From Labia minor (lineage: Eukaryota > Arthropoda > Insecta > Dermaptera > Spongiphoridae), in the NCBI GenBank assembly GCA_963082975.1, contig OY720346.1, positions 35,925,787 to 35,989,786 of the forward strand: a stretch of 64,000 bases of DNA. Reading direction: 5' to 3'. Under the pieces are notes generated by a model. The model was not told the DNA's origin. It saw only the letters and a list, made by a program, of their open reading frames with translations, and made no database searches. Position numbers and translations under genes: made by a program. Positions 24,271 to 37,285 of this stretch are shown here, piece by piece. Numbering within the stretch: position 1 is the first letter of the stretch; each line of letters opens with the position of its first letter.

Positions 24271-24901
24271 TAAGTTGACCTGTGGCCAGGTCCGAACCGA
24301 CCGACGGTTTGAAGTAAATTAATTTCCAGCTACAGAAACAATTTCAAATAATTTTAATATATCTATTAATTTAATAAAAAACAGATAAGGATAGAACATA
24401 AATATTTTTAATTTTATTTTATTTATAATATATAGCTGAAGTAGCCGGCGTTACCCGAGGCTGTGACGTCATGAAGGGCTGGGTGACGTCATATAATTTT
24501 AAATTAAGAAAAACATAATGAAGATGATTTTTCCCGAGGATAAAACCAATACATTCGTGGTGATATGTAAAACAATCTCCTCATGTGAAATTTGGTGTGA
24601 AAATAACCCTTCCCTTCCTATCGTCGATCGCTAATACTACCACTTTCGGTTCCCAGATTTGCACCAAAAGTTGATCAATTCATGCCACTGATGCATTAAG
24701 TAAATATACCAAATTTCATCAAAATCGGTTGAGCCGTTCAGGCTGTACACATCTATACGGACGGACGGACGGACGGACAGACATCATGCTAAAAATACTT
24801 TTTTCTGTTAAGAAAATGCATGATTCGTGGAGATATGTAAAAATCTCCACATGTGAAATTTGGTGTGAAAACAATACCTCCCTTACTATCGTCGGTCGGT
24901 A
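24271..24901 (+). repeat. Family A element, standard copy in direct tandem
   Basis: Same order as the preceding copy but with a single core/GGAC block. It starts only about 16 bp after it. Two TGACGTCA palindromes lie at about 24466 and 24487. Modules X (about 24553-24630) and X' (about 24828-24902) are direct repeats of one another inside the element. Confidence 0.75.
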
Positions 24902-26689
24902 AAAAAACATCAGCCTTAACCGACATATTATTTTTTTAAGTTAGGAATGCCTTAATCATTTATGAAATTCTTGTTAGTTATTTTGAATTGTATATTGAAA
25001 ATTTAAAATGTCTCAACGTAGAAATAAGGTTGAGAAACCCTGCTCTATCAATTCGAATAAACCTATTAACTATTTTTTAAATATTTATTAAATATATATA
25101 TAAGTAAATATAAATATTTGTAAATATTTTTTAAATTTATTAATGATTCAATACTCATTATTTAACACTAGAATCTAAATCAAAATTTACGGGGTTTATT
25201 AAATTATAATCATAGAAGGGATTTTTTTTATTAAAACGATATTTAACATTCATTCTCAAATAAATAATTATCATTTTTTTGAAAATTAATTTCTAATTTA
25301 CTCTAATTGAATTGATTTTTAAATTAATTTTATAATAATAATAATAATATTTTTTATTTCAATATTATAATATTGCTATCTTAAGACGAATGAGAGAGAA
25401 AGGCAGACTCGGAAACCGATTTGTATATTTGATTATTTTTAAATTAAATTTATTTGAAATAAATAATAAATAAATACTCGTTTAATTTAAAATAAATACA
25501 ATAGTATTGTAATAATTTCAAAAATGTTCGCGATCGATTATTTCAAAATAAATTTGGACCATTATCAAACACATTTTGCATTTAAATATTCCATTACATT
25601 TTTTTTCTTTCGAAATTGAGAATCACATTTAAAATTAATTTAAACAAAAGAAGAATTTGAAAAATCTGACATATTTTTAGATAAAAGAGTGTCTGAAATA
25701 GTCAATAATATCAAGTATTTTTATAATTAACAATCCTTTTCGAAAATAGAAATATGCACACATAAAAATAGAACAAAAACAAAAAAAAAATAAACAGAAT
25801 GGAAAGACAATAGTATTTTAGTATTTATTATTTTTTTTAAATACATTTTCAAAAGATGTGTGAAAATGAGAGTAAAACAATATATAGAAGGGGATAAAAT
25901 ATAATTTTAACTTACGATATCTCTCTATTATGGCAACAGAAATGGTAGAAAAGTTAAATTCATTTTTTCTAAATTTTAATTTAAATGATTTAATATAAAG
26001 GATATGTAATTTAGTTATAAATGAATGAATACACCCATTTTAATAGAAAAGAATTCATAAATATCAAATTAAATTTTCCTTTTCTTTCCACTCTAAAGAA
26101 AGCTTGAATTAAAACGTCAATTGGACTAAATATATAATGACAAAATTTCAACAAACAAGAAAGTGCACTTTTCCATCTTAATAGAAAAAGTATACAAATT
26201 TAATTAAGATCGAACCTTTTGAATAAAGACTTAAAATAATTTAAAATTCATGAGACATTTTTTTTTCATTTTTTTTTCTTACACCAAAACAAACATTAAA
26301 ATAAAATTAATTAAATAGTTCATTAATGTATTTCATAATCAATTTCTTAAAAAAGAACAAAAAAAAAACAAAATGATTTTACAAAGTAATAATTCATAAA
26401 TTCATAAAATTTTATCTTGATTTTTTTATTTTTTATTCTAAAACAAATATTATTTATGTATTATTATTATTATGTATTATACTTTTTAGTGATTTTTTAA
26501 AATAAACTTAAAGAAAAAAAAATATAAGGTTGATACGAACTCCCCTTTAATTTTTTTAGAGATTTTTTAAAAATCCGTGACATTTTAATCATTCAATTCA
26601 TTTAAAATTTCTTCCCTTGAAATGTCAACAACTTCAGGGTAGATAACTCCCTTACAAGTATTTAATTTTGGGTGAGTTTCGACTTTATC

Positions 26690-26810
26690 AGGATGCCCTC
26701 TGCTAATTTACCAAGTGTATAAGTTCGGTTTGGATATAGGAAAATTATTTAATTAATTTTTTAATGTTTATAAATCCAAACCGAAAATTAGTAGAGCGCT
26801 CTGGTGGTCA
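26690..26810. repeat. Long imperfect inverted repeat (hairpin or MITE)
   Basis: The left arm carries ctctgctaattt and ttcggtttggatata. The right arm carries tataaatccaaaccgaa and attagtagagcgctc. The arms pair around an A/T-rich centre of about 35 bp. It could be a small MITE or a hairpin transcript. No target duplication was identified. Confidence 0.5.
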
Positions 26811-29800
26811 ATTGATAAAACATGGTAGCTAAATAGAATATCTATGGATTTATATGCAAATTTTAATAATTTTTATCTCCTAATCTAGAATAGGTTCAAA
26901 TAAATTTCATAAGAAAAGTTTATTTGTAATTGCAAAAGGAACCCACTGATAAAGTATTATCCAAATCCTCGAAAATGCGTTTAACTGAATAATTACCGAA
27001 AAATAAAATAATTTAATAATTATTGTTAATAATTAGAATAAAAGTGTTTATCACAGATTAGAGAGCGTACATCTTTCCAGCAGTATGGTCAGCACTCAAA
27101 ATGGTATTTGCATTGTATAATGTTATTAATCATTTACATATAACAATATGCAAATGATTTTTACTTAATAATAACAATCTTTATTTGCCTTTGCCAATTC
27201 GGCATACAAATTATACAATTACATATTTTACAACAAAAAACAATAAAAACAAAAAACAAAAACATTTAATTCACATTTAAGAGTTTTTTCTCCCTTTTTT
27301 TTAAGGGATAAACTATAACTCACAAATCTCTCAATTTATTAAATATATACAATCATTGAAGGTTACGAATGCGCTTAAATTAAATATAATAATTTCATTA
27401 TACTTATATACAAGTATAAACTTTTACTTGAAAAGATTGAAGTAAATATTTTTATTCACATTGAAGTTAAAATTAACCAAATTCTAAGTTAAACGATTAC
27501 GTTTTTCTATTATTTTTTTAATAAAATATTAAAAAATGTTTCATTTAGAAAAATGAAAAATTGAGAAGATAGAATAATTAAAAATGAGCATTGTATTTCA
27601 TTTGATTACCGTTGAGTTAAATGTATTACAATAATAAATCTGAAAGGATCTTTGGTATAATAATTTAATTCTAAATAATTAAATATTATTTAAGGAAGTC
27701 TCAACATCGTTTCATATATTTTAATTGAATTCGTTTAAATAAGATAAGATTGAAACAATATATACTTATATAATACAACCTTATCTATTTTTAATATCTA
27801 TATATCCTTCCAAAATTATCCATGCGAAGACTCGAAGAACAGTATAGAGTTAGTGAGTAGGGGCAACGAAATTGTATTAGGCAATTTCCCAGACTAGTTC
27901 ACTCCCTTCCTTAAAGTTATATCTATCCCTATAATATTACAACCTAATTGACACTCATTATTAATCCTTTTTCATTAATATTATTTTAATTTTATAATTT
28001 TACACCATTCAATAATAAAACTCATAAATTTACTCTTTGTAATAAATAATTATGATGTATGTTATGTTACATTAATAATACATTATTTATTTATGATTGG
28101 TGAATTGAAAAGCAAAATAAAATTATATAAATTATTCAACCTATCGATATCATATAGAAAATTTATTATACATTTACATTTATATATATATATATATATA
28201 TATAGATTATATGATTTCTCTCTTTTGAATATAATTGTTCTGATTAGAAAATAATGAATAATTAAAATTTTCACCATTTTCAAATAAACATTAATGGATT
28301 CCAATGATTACAAAATCATAACAGCCATACACCGGACATAATTAGTAAAATACCATTTTAAATAGCTAAATATGGAGGGTGGGGGGAATATGGAAAGAGA
28401 GGTTTCGTGTCTAGTATAATTGATACCACTCAATTCATCTAACTAAATAATCACACTTGCCATATGCGTTTATTATTAATACTATTACTAATAATAATAA
28501 TAATAATAATAATACAATTTAAAAATAGAATCAAACTTAAAATTTTATTGTTATTTTTTAAGAAAACATTAAGATTAGTTATAATTATAAATGAATTAAA
28601 ATAAACAATAAAAATCTAAAACAAAAATGACAGCAAATGTTAAGCTAACTAATTTGTCTTTTGAATTTGTCAAGGTTTAATTAATTTTCAAGGGTGACTG
28701 CATCCCATTGCAAATTGAACACCCACCACCCCAAATGAATTCATCACCAGGCGACTCGTTCTTTCTCAACACCCTCCCTCCTCTCCTCTTCTCTGGAATC
28801 ATCATCAATTTGCAATCGAATGCATTTCCGTCCAATCTGACGTCATTTGTCATTCTGCAAATGCAATCAATATTCACAATTAAATTGAATTTATAAATCT
28901 GTCTAAAAAAATGATACGTTTTCGATATATTTTATATTAAAAAAAATTCAATTAATGACTCTTTTTGTTTAATTTCAACTTAAGATTTTTATATATAAAT
29001 AAATTTAGTAATAAATACTTTTGATTTTTTTATTGGGTTCGTTAATATTATTAATTAAGGAAGGTCTGAAGCTTCTAAGGTATTCGTATTATAATATTCT
29101 AAATATGGTAAATTCGGTTAAGGGCGAGAAAGTTTGGTCAATAATAATCTTTCATCTTCCTGTTTGCAGTAATAAACAAAATTCCAAGAGTCTAAAATTG
29201 GTACATATTAGTTTTTCTTGCATAAACATAAATAAGAATTTGCATTATAAGGTAACTAACCATCCCAAAACTTGTAGATATAAAAAGATTAAAATTAGTT
29301 AATTTTGAAAGAATTATTAGTTAGTAAATCAAAATTACAAAAACATAACAGATTAAGAAAATGATTAAGGAGGAAAACTTCATACACCAAATTAATGTCT
29401 TGATGATTAATGTGCAAAATGCGTTGAGGATTCTGATATTTTTATGCTCAATACTAAATTGCACAGTGAAATTCAAAATAAATTTAAATATCCTAGAGCT
29501 CACCAAATTTGAAATAAGATTAAGTAACCCAAGAGCTCAAAAATACTCTTTCACTGACCCTTTTTCATCTAATTAATCTCTTGTTTCAGCATATTAAAAG
29601 TTTTGGCTCATGTATTTTTTTGATTATTATCACCTTTGGTTTCTATAACAAACTTTTGTTCATCCTTCTTTAACATAATACTGAGTTGTGTAAAAGAAAT
29701 TGTCGTTTAACTAGTACTAAAACTTTTCTTTTGTATTTTATGAATGAGATTATTTAACTGATGGAAATCAGATTAGAATCCATTCAATTCGACAGGTTTG

Positions 29801-30189
29801 TTGTCATTGTATGTTGTTGTTAAGCAGTAGAATAGATGGGGGGTGAGAAGAAGAAAGGGTAGAAAACTTAATTCTCTTGATTGAATCGTTCTCCTTAAAA
29901 AGTGAATTAAGTAAAGGATGTTTAAAGATGGTAATAGTGTACGTGCGTATGTGTATGGATGGGAAGAGGGGATTCACTTCTTTTTCTTCTTCTTTTTTTC
30001 TTCACCCGACTTTATCTATTTATTTACTCAGAGGGCTTAAGAGGCAACTCATCCATCCTTTAACTAAATGCAACTGAAACTCTTGTTAGTAGGAGTGAGG
30101 ATGGGAGAGGGGGAAGTATTTTCAAGTGGGGAGTACCCGCCCCCGTATTGTCACCGGGGATTCACTAAGCTGTGTAATCCTATTGGGCT

Positions 30190-30405
30190 TTGATGTTAGT
30201 AACGAGCCGCCCTGCGGCATCGGGGACTTTTTCTGCCCAGTGGCATTTCTCCTACCTGTTGGCCGTGTCTCTTTCTTATCTAAGCGCCAGCTTTTTACAT
30301 AATCGTTTATTTATAGATGAAAAGGTGTTGTGCTCGGGGAATGAACCCGGGGCAAGTTCCCACAGATACGATCACTCGACAGACAATTTAATAATACCTT
30401 TTCGG
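30190..30405 (-). repeat. tRNA-derived SINE-like element
   Basis: On the - strand a tRNA-like head reads gtcgagtgatcgtatctgtg, followed by ccccgggttcattccccgag, close to the A and B boxes of a Pol III promoter and spaced as in a tRNA. The body continues toward 30190 (ctggcgcttagataagaaag, ccgatgccgcagggcggctc). Its composition differs sharply from its surroundings. Confidence 0.45.
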
Positions 30406-30839
30406 GTTTTGTGTTAAAATGATACAAGAATTTGTCACAGTTGTAAAAATTTATTGTGTTAAAATGCATGTTTTCAATTTCTTTAAAACATCTTCTTTAC
30501 CTTAAGAACTCAAAGAAGATGCTGTTTTTTGAAAATTTCTCGGGCGTATTATAATCTTTTATTAGATTCAAGGAAATCGATTGAAAATCAATACCTTTTA
30601 ATCAATGGAATATATATATATACTATATAGAATAGCTAAATTTCTCTCTCTCTCAATTGATCTTCCTGAGATAAGAGACGAAAGGTTAAAAAATACCATT
30701 ATTAATAATTTAATATCTTTAAATAAATAAAATCTATTTTTAAAAAAATATAAAATTTGATATATATTACCTTATTATTATATTATTATACTAGCGAAAA
30801 TTGTATATATATTTGTATTTGGGATATATTAAACCGCTG

Positions 30840-31150
30840 TAAGGATATTTTTTAAATTCGCACCAAAGATAATTTTTATAAAAAAAAATCGATCTGTATT
30901 GGTTTCAGCCTTGGGAAATCTTCATTAGTTTTTTAAAATTTAAATTTATACGTCATCCAGCGTTTCCTTATATACAAAATATATATATTATAAATAAATA
31001 AATAAATAAAAATATTTCTGTTATACCATATCTGTTATTATATACATAAATTTAAATTATTTAAAATTGTTTCACAACGTTTATTAGTTTTTTCTTAATT
31101 TAATATAGGAAATATAAATGACGTCATCAACTACGTCAGACAGCGCTTCC
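30840..31150 (-). repeat. CRE-type modules, two degraded copies
   Basis: The blocks aattcgcaccaaagataat, atcgatctgtattggtttca and acgtcatccagcg, then a second partial copy with aaatgacgtcatcaac, follow the module order seen at 11480 and 46720. Confidence 0.45.
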
Positions 31151-32044
31151 GTAAATACAAAATATATTATATTAATTTAACTTTTATAGCTCATTGAACC
31201 AATTATCGAAGCACATTTTTCACTCCGATTGAGGTAACGCCAAAAAAACGTTTTGAATGCATCAACAGCTTCATTGCTACATGTATCCAGTATTTACATG
31301 TTTTTCGTCGTTCAAATAAATTTGCAAAACCAAAAAAGCTGATAACACTAATAATAAAAAATAAATGATAAATTTATATGTTTTTATTTTTGTTTGTTAT
31401 TATATAGTACCTGGTTCACTGAGCCGTCGCTCGGTCATTAAAAAATATTATTCCTTATTATCGGGTTTGGCTGGCAATAATAATAACTGGTCCACAGAGT
31501 CACGGGTCAAATAAGTTAAAAGAACATAATATAGTCATAAAACATATATACCTTAAACCAGGGGTGTCTAAACTGCGGCTCAAAACCCTTTGAGATGCGG
31601 CCCAAACGCAAATTATAAGGTTCTAAAAAAAAACAAAAAAACAAAAAGGTAAAATGATTTTGGGACCAGACTTTTAAATATTTCCGACTTTTTAAAATTT
31701 TCAATACGGTTCTCAAAAAAAGGTAAAATGATATTTATGTGTTGTCTAGCTTTTTTTAGCGACCGAGGATAGTAGGTATTGTTTTCACACCAAATTTCAC
31801 ATGTGGAGATTTTTACACGAATCATGCATTTTCTTAACAGAAATAAGCGGGAGTGTCCTCCCCTAGACTTTCCCGCATATAAATAGGTATAAAGAGTTGT
31901 AAATGAATATTTAGAATGTGTAAACTTGGTATTGATAAAGAGCCAGTTCGTATTAGTGTCAAATTTGATATTTGGTAACATTTATATATATATATATATA
32001 TATAGAATAAAGTGCTACTTCCGGTTAACTGATATTTTAAATGT

Positions 32045-32556
32045 AAAAAAAAACAGATATGGATATAATATAAATATTTTTAATTTTATTTTATTTATAA
32101 TATATAAGGGCTGGCTGTGACGTCATGAAGTGCAGGGTGACGTCATATAATTTTAAATTAAGAAAAAACTAATGAAGATGATTTTTCTCGAGGATAAAAC
32201 CAATACAAAGTGCATAACACGTGGAGATATGTCCTCACGTGAAATTTGATATGAAAATAACCCTTCACTTCCTCTCTTCGATCGGCAATACGAGCACTTC
32301 CGGTTTCCGGATTTGCACCAAAAGTTGATGCATTCATCATACTGATGCATTAAGTAAATATACCAAATTTCATCAAAATCCGTTGAGTCAGGCTGTACAC
32401 ATCTATACGGACGGACGTACGGACGGACAGACATCATGCTAAAAATACTTTTTTCTGTTAAGAAAATGCATGATTCGTGGAGATATGTACCTAAAAATAT
32501 CCATAGGTGAAATTTGGTGTGAAAACAATACCTCCCTTACTAACGTCGGTCGGTAA
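32045..32556 (+). repeat. Family A element nested inside family E
   Basis: A + strand copy lacking the first ~100 bp. It starts near acagatatggatataatat, carries two TGACGTCA palindromes (about 32118 and 32138), the core with GGAC run, and module X' to cgtcggtcggtaaa. Confidence 0.75.
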
Positions 32557-32854
32557 AAAAGAAACGCTACTTGTATAGGTAAAATGTCACTTCCGGTAGT
32601 CAGATCATGATGAAATTTGGTATCTGAATTTTTTTCATATTTTTAAATCTATATACAAAATATGAAGCAAATATCTCGAAGCAAACTGGTACTTTACTTG
32701 AAAGGTAAACGCAACCAGTGTAGGTAAAGTACCACTTCCGGTTAACCGATTTTGACGAAATTTTGATAGAAATCTACAAACTGTGAATAATATCGGTGTA
32801 CCAAATTTCGAAGTCCTAGCTTGATTAGTTTTTGAGTAAATTTGCTTACAGACA

Positions 32855-32855
<1 letters not shown>

Positions 32856-32885
<30 letters not shown>

Positions 32886-32996
32886 CATACATACATACAT
32901 ACATACATACATACATACATACATACATACATACATACATACATACATACATACATACATACATACATACATACATACATACATACATACATACAC
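32856..32996. repeat. Long (ACAT)n microsatellite
   Basis: About 35 near-perfect tetranucleotide units passing into (CA)n. The open frames encoding YVCM or HTYI repeats across it are artefacts of the repeat. Confidence 0.95.
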
Positions 32997-33654
32997 ACAC
33001 ACAGACATAATTCGAAAAATGGTATTTTCCGACTCAGGGAGGTCTAAAACGTCAAGATCTATCGAAATCCTGAAGTCGAAATTTTTGACGATTCCAATAC
33101 TTCCCTTATACGAAGTATGCGGGAAAGTAAAAAGTATTTTTAGCATGATGTCTGTCTGTCCACTGTGTGTCGTATAGATGTGTACAGCTTGAACAGCTCA
33201 ACGATTTTTGATGAAATTTGGTATATTTACTTAATGCAACAGTATGATGAACGACGATAGGAAAGGAAGGGTTATTTTCACACCAAATTTCACATGAGGA
33301 GATTTTTTCCATATCTCCACGAATCATGCACTTTCTATAGGTTTTATCCTCGGGAAAATCATCTTCATTAGTTTTTTCTTAATTTAAAATTATATGACGT
33401 CACCCAGCTCTTCATGACGTCACAGCCAGCTCCTACTTATACATCATAAATAAAATAAATTAAAAATATTTATATTATATCCATATCTGTTTTTTATTGC
33501 ATTAATTATTTGAAATTGTTTCTGTAGCTGGAAATTAAATTATTTCAAACCGTCGGTCGGTTCTGCGCCTGGCCACAGGTCAACTTATTTTGCAATGTGG
33601 CCCTCGAATGGTCATAGTTTAGACACCCCTGCCTTAAACCTTAATGCCCTAAAA

Positions 33655-33848
33655 CAGTGCTCCGCAATCGGTGTGACGCGGCACACTGGTTTGCCTTAAA
33701 GGAGATACATGAATATAAGAAATTTATATTTTTTTGATTTATAATTATATTATATGCGGATTTCTAAGTTTCATTTGATCGCGGCGGCACACCTGTATCT
33801 CCTTTAAGGCAAACCAGTGTGCCGCGTCACACCGGTTGCGGAGCACTG
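33655..33848. mobile_element. hAT palindromic MITE, copy 1
   Basis: 194 bp beginning cagtgctccgcaatcggtgt, with about 55-bp inverted ends and a short A/T-rich centre. Exact 8-bp duplication CCCTAAAA (33647-33654 and 33849-33856). Differs at one base by eye from the copy at 57113. Confidence 0.93.
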
Positions 33849-34934
33849 CCCTAAAAGACAGAGAAGTATGGCCTTTATATATAACAATATATATTTCGTA
33901 ATTTGAGTTAACTCAGAGAATATTTTGAAAATAATAATGCTAAATTCGATTGTAACTATTTATTTTTTCATTAATAAGTCAGAACAATTAATAGCAACCC
34001 TAATAAAAGGCCTTAATAAATTATTCCTTTTATTAATGCTTATTCAAGTATCAATTTAATGATATTTTTAAAACAAAATTTCCAAGAGTTTTTTGTTTCT
34101 ACACTCACCAAATATGTATTTTTATTAAAATTCAAAATTGGAAATGTGTCTGATAAAAATAGAAAATGAAAGATAAATATTAATAACTCAAAATGTACTT
34201 TTTTCATTCATTTTTGATGCATGAACAAGAAAGGGATTGCTCTAAGGGTAAATAGAACCGGCAGACAAGCAGGTGGGGGATAAAGGGTGCCGTGTGGGTG
34301 AAGAGTGTCCAAACAACGAAGGGTTGGTTCCCAGACAGACAGACAAGGCGTTCAAGCACAGGAGACATCCAAGACAAACATTTGCCAAGGGATTGTACGT
34401 CGAACGCGAATTCGCCTCTGCAAACAAACCAATTGGCCACCACCGGGGGCTCACAGCCCTTAGTTCACAGACACACCCTCTAAGATTAGTCTTGAGTTAA
34501 TTGCAAACAGACCTTATGACTAATTAAGAAAATCAACACCAACGACAGCAAGCTTATTGCCGATTAATTACTTCAACAAGCCATAATTAGCAAAAAAAAA
34601 AAAAAAAAAAATACAACCATGAATACAATTTAATTAGAAAATTTAAATTATAAGTTATAAAATATCAAAATATTCTTCAATTTTACTCTGTTTGAATCAT
34701 TATTTTTTTTTTAATAAAAATCTATTAAAATTAATTAGAATGATTTTCATAAATTCAGAAGAGAAATTAAATTTTGATTATTAAAATAATATATTTCAAT
34801 TATTTGTTACTTATAAGACTTATATATACTGTATATATATATTAAATTTAAGATATGTAATATATTATTGCATATAAATATATATCTCGAAAATAGCGAC
34901 ATTGCTGTCATCTATAGGAAAAACAATTTTTTGG

Positions 34935-35315
34935 GGCACCTATAGATAACACGGTTGATAAAAAAGATACTTTTAAAAATTAGGTGTTTAAATTGAAGTA
35001 ATTTATATCTATATTAAGTCTATTTTATAATGTAGTTATTAAATTCTTGATAAATATGAAAATAAAAATATAAAATACTAATTAAGAACATTACTTACCT
35101 TAAGGTTATCTTTAAGATTTGTTGAAAAAATCAATTGATAACGACCCGGTCTGCTTTTCAAGTTAAAAGAAAAAAAATAGGGCGACTAATTGAATTGTTG
35201 TAGGATATCTCAGGTGGTGTAAAAACAAAACTATCATTTAAAAAAAAATTCCGCGTATGTTTTAAAATTTGCTTATTTTTTTAGTTTAAATTCAAAAGTG
35301 TCATCTATAGGTGCC
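34935..35315. mobile_element. Candidate MITE with ~18-bp inverted ends
   Basis: Left end ggcacctatagataacac against the reverse complement of the right end ggcacctatagatgacac, 17 of 18 matching. No clear target duplication, so the superfamily is open. A third, direct copy of tgtcatctatagg lies just outside at about 34908. Confidence 0.5.
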
Positions 35316-36469
35316 ATTACCTTATCATTTAAAGATAATGATTTTTAAATTTTTTGATTTAGATTTTATTTAAAATACTAATATGTATAATTATTCAAAA
35401 CCCTCAAGCTTTATACGAATAATATTTCTACAAATTTTAATGTAAAATTTTAAAATATAGTTAATATATTTTTTCTTAAATATACAAACATTGAATTGTT
35501 ATTAAATTTATTATTTTTAACAGATAAAGATAAGATATTTTAAGTAGTATATTTATTAAGTATATATTAGGCAAAAAGATTTTTATTTTGTGACTTATTG
35601 GTTGCTCGTTAATTAGAAAGTACTAACTTCAAGAAGATTATTTGTAGAGTAGGATAGAAAGAGAGAGAGGGGGGATGGTTAAAATAGAGATGGGGGAATG
35701 AGGAGTGTGGAGATACAAACACAAAGTTTTGAAGCCAAAATTAATTCTTCCATGTAAATATTTAATTTGATTAAGTTTAATAACTGGCTGCTTTATTATC
35801 CGGTAGAAGACGGCAGCCGCACCCCTTTTTCCGTCGACATTCGAGAAATTACTCAAGTCAAACTTGGCTGGGCTTAATTTGTTCCCGGAGCAAAACGTGT
35901 GTGTGTTTCGGGGTTGTGATTAGTGCCCTTCCTCGCGCCCACTAGACAGATAGACAGACAGACAGACAGGATTCCCTTTTGGGGCCCATTTATCTCTTCC
36001 TTCTGGACCACCCTTCTTTCTAACCTCTTTCTCCCACCACCGACACTCCAATGTCCTGGAACGTGCCCTCCGGGTCGCAAGGGCGCTTTGCTTCGAATCG
36101 CTTTTCTTCCTCAGACCAGAGGCCATAAATCCTCCGCCCCCATTTTGGATTAATCGGCTCAAAAGATTTCCACTTGGACTAAATAGGCCAAGAAATTTAT
36201 TTATTCGTTTCAAATAGATTCCAAATGTAGAGAAGAAACGTTCCGTTACATTTCAACCACCCATTCATCAATTTCCCCATGACTATAGATAAAATACAAT
36301 TCGAAATACTTCTAAAAATAAATTAATAAATAAATAGACATTATACCATAGACATAAATTAATACTAAAAATTAGAGAAATGCTAGTACAAATAATTACA
36401 ATGTTAAAAAAAAACCTCTGACTTTATACGACCTATGCAAGAACAACGCCTATCAAGTCGGTTATATCA

Positions 36470-36655
36470 ATGAGATGTCCTATGATTAGTAGAACAACCT
36501 TTACCTTGATTTTCTTGATCGGAGGCGCTATCAAGTAGCTTTTCCCCAATGTTGTTCCCGGAGGCTGGGTTGACTCCGTCCCATAGACCCTAGCTAGGGA
36601 AATTCCCTTGGAGGCAGGTTCGCTACCCGCACACCCAATGGCGCCGTATAATTAC
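36470..36655 (+). repeat. SINE-like family, longer copy
   Basis: Blocks gatgtcctatgattagtag, aacaacctttaccttgattt and cttgatcggaggcgctatc align with the other family copies (934, 42895, 61205). The end holds a B-box-like aggttcgctacccgc. Confidence 0.45.
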
Positions 36656-37285
36656 AATGCAGTATAGAAATAATAATAATATTTATTTTATGTGGCGGCA
36701 TGAGCCACCGGTGGTACATGCCGGCGGGAACATGTTAAAAAAAAACTAAAACTAAAATCAAATGTCTACCTATCAATCTAAATTTAGGACAATAATAGAC
36801 TTGAAAATGGTTGGCTGCATCAACCATATTCCTACATTTAACTTATGCCTTCTCAGCAATATCTATTTTTAAAGAAAATGAAAAATAAAAAATACTTTTT
36901 AATATTAAAAAAAAATTGGGAGGTAATTCTATATATTTAGTAAATATTTATTTGATTATTTAAATATATACTATATAATATATATATTAATAATTTTTCA
37001 TAAAGATTTATTTTGAAAAGTAGGTTTTGTTTATTGATAACTACAATAATTTTCGAATTTCTATTAAATATATTAATATGAACATGTTTCTAGATTTATA
37101 AATTATATTATTTTTTCTAAATTTTGAATTATTAGAATATTTCTTATTCTTCTACTTTAATCTAAAATAAAACTTGAAAAAAATATGAACTTAAGAATAA
37201 TTGATAAAATTTATAAATTTATATAAATATATATACATATAAATATATGTATTTTAATTTGTTGTATTGTTTATGTTTGTTTCAG

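Larger units (their letters stand above)
24902..31550. other. AT-rich intronic DNA of intron 3
   Basis: Long low-complexity stretch. Supported items inside are listed separately (26690, 30190, 30840). Other points are a TA run at 28178-28203, an (AAT)n run at 28491-28516, an island at 28680-28880 with one TGACGTCA at about 28837, and a GC-richer patch at 29940-30230. No gene. Confidence 0.6.
31851..33130. repeat. Family E repeat, inserted in family A
   Basis: Ends carry the inverted motif actttcccgcata (left, about 31869) and tatgcgggaaagt (right, about 33116). The body has blocks tacttccggttaactgat and cacttccggttaaccgat, the phrase atgaaatttggtatctga, and the long ACAT microsatellite. It is itself interrupted by a family A copy (32045-32556). 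Confidence 0.6.
31752..33591 (-). repeat. Family A element (- strand) split by another repeat
   Basis: The left part (31752-31850) begins gcgaccgaggatagtagg and stops in cattttcttaacagaaa. The right part (about 33131-33591) resumes exactly where family A should continue (agtatttttagcatgatgtc) and runs to the end block cctggccacaggtcaactta. Two TGACGTCA sites lie at about 33396 and 33414. Confidence 0.75.
31559..33631. mobile_element. hAT MITE interrupted by nested repeats
   Basis: Ends caggggtgtctaaact (left) and the same 16 bases in reverse complement at the right (33616-33631). The exact 8-bp duplication CCTTAAAC lies at 31551-31558 and 33632-33639. Own sequence is only about 31559-31751 plus 33592-33631. 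Everything between is later insertion. Confidence 0.9.
33857..37285. other. Intron 3 end: AT-rich DNA with two complex islands
   Basis: Islands at about 34200-34510 and 35790-36200 are GC-richer, with GACA repeats (34334-34348 and 35945-35968). Short open frames in them show no family. Repeats at 34935 and 36470 are listed separately. The rest is A/T-rich. Confidence 0.55.

Noticed and set aside
24719-24910. Frames through family A (VRPSVRPYRC type)
   Set aside because: Also seen at 32153 and 33106. They come from the GGAC run and core of the repeat and are not conserved as protein.
32635-33177. Long open frames rich in YVCM and HTYI on both strands
   Set aside because: They are direct translations of the ACAT microsatellite, and the tetranucleotide keeps frames open.
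34204-34500. Overlapping 60-80-codon frames on both strands
   Set aside because: No family, no splice context and mutual overlap. This is best read as a complex non-coding island.
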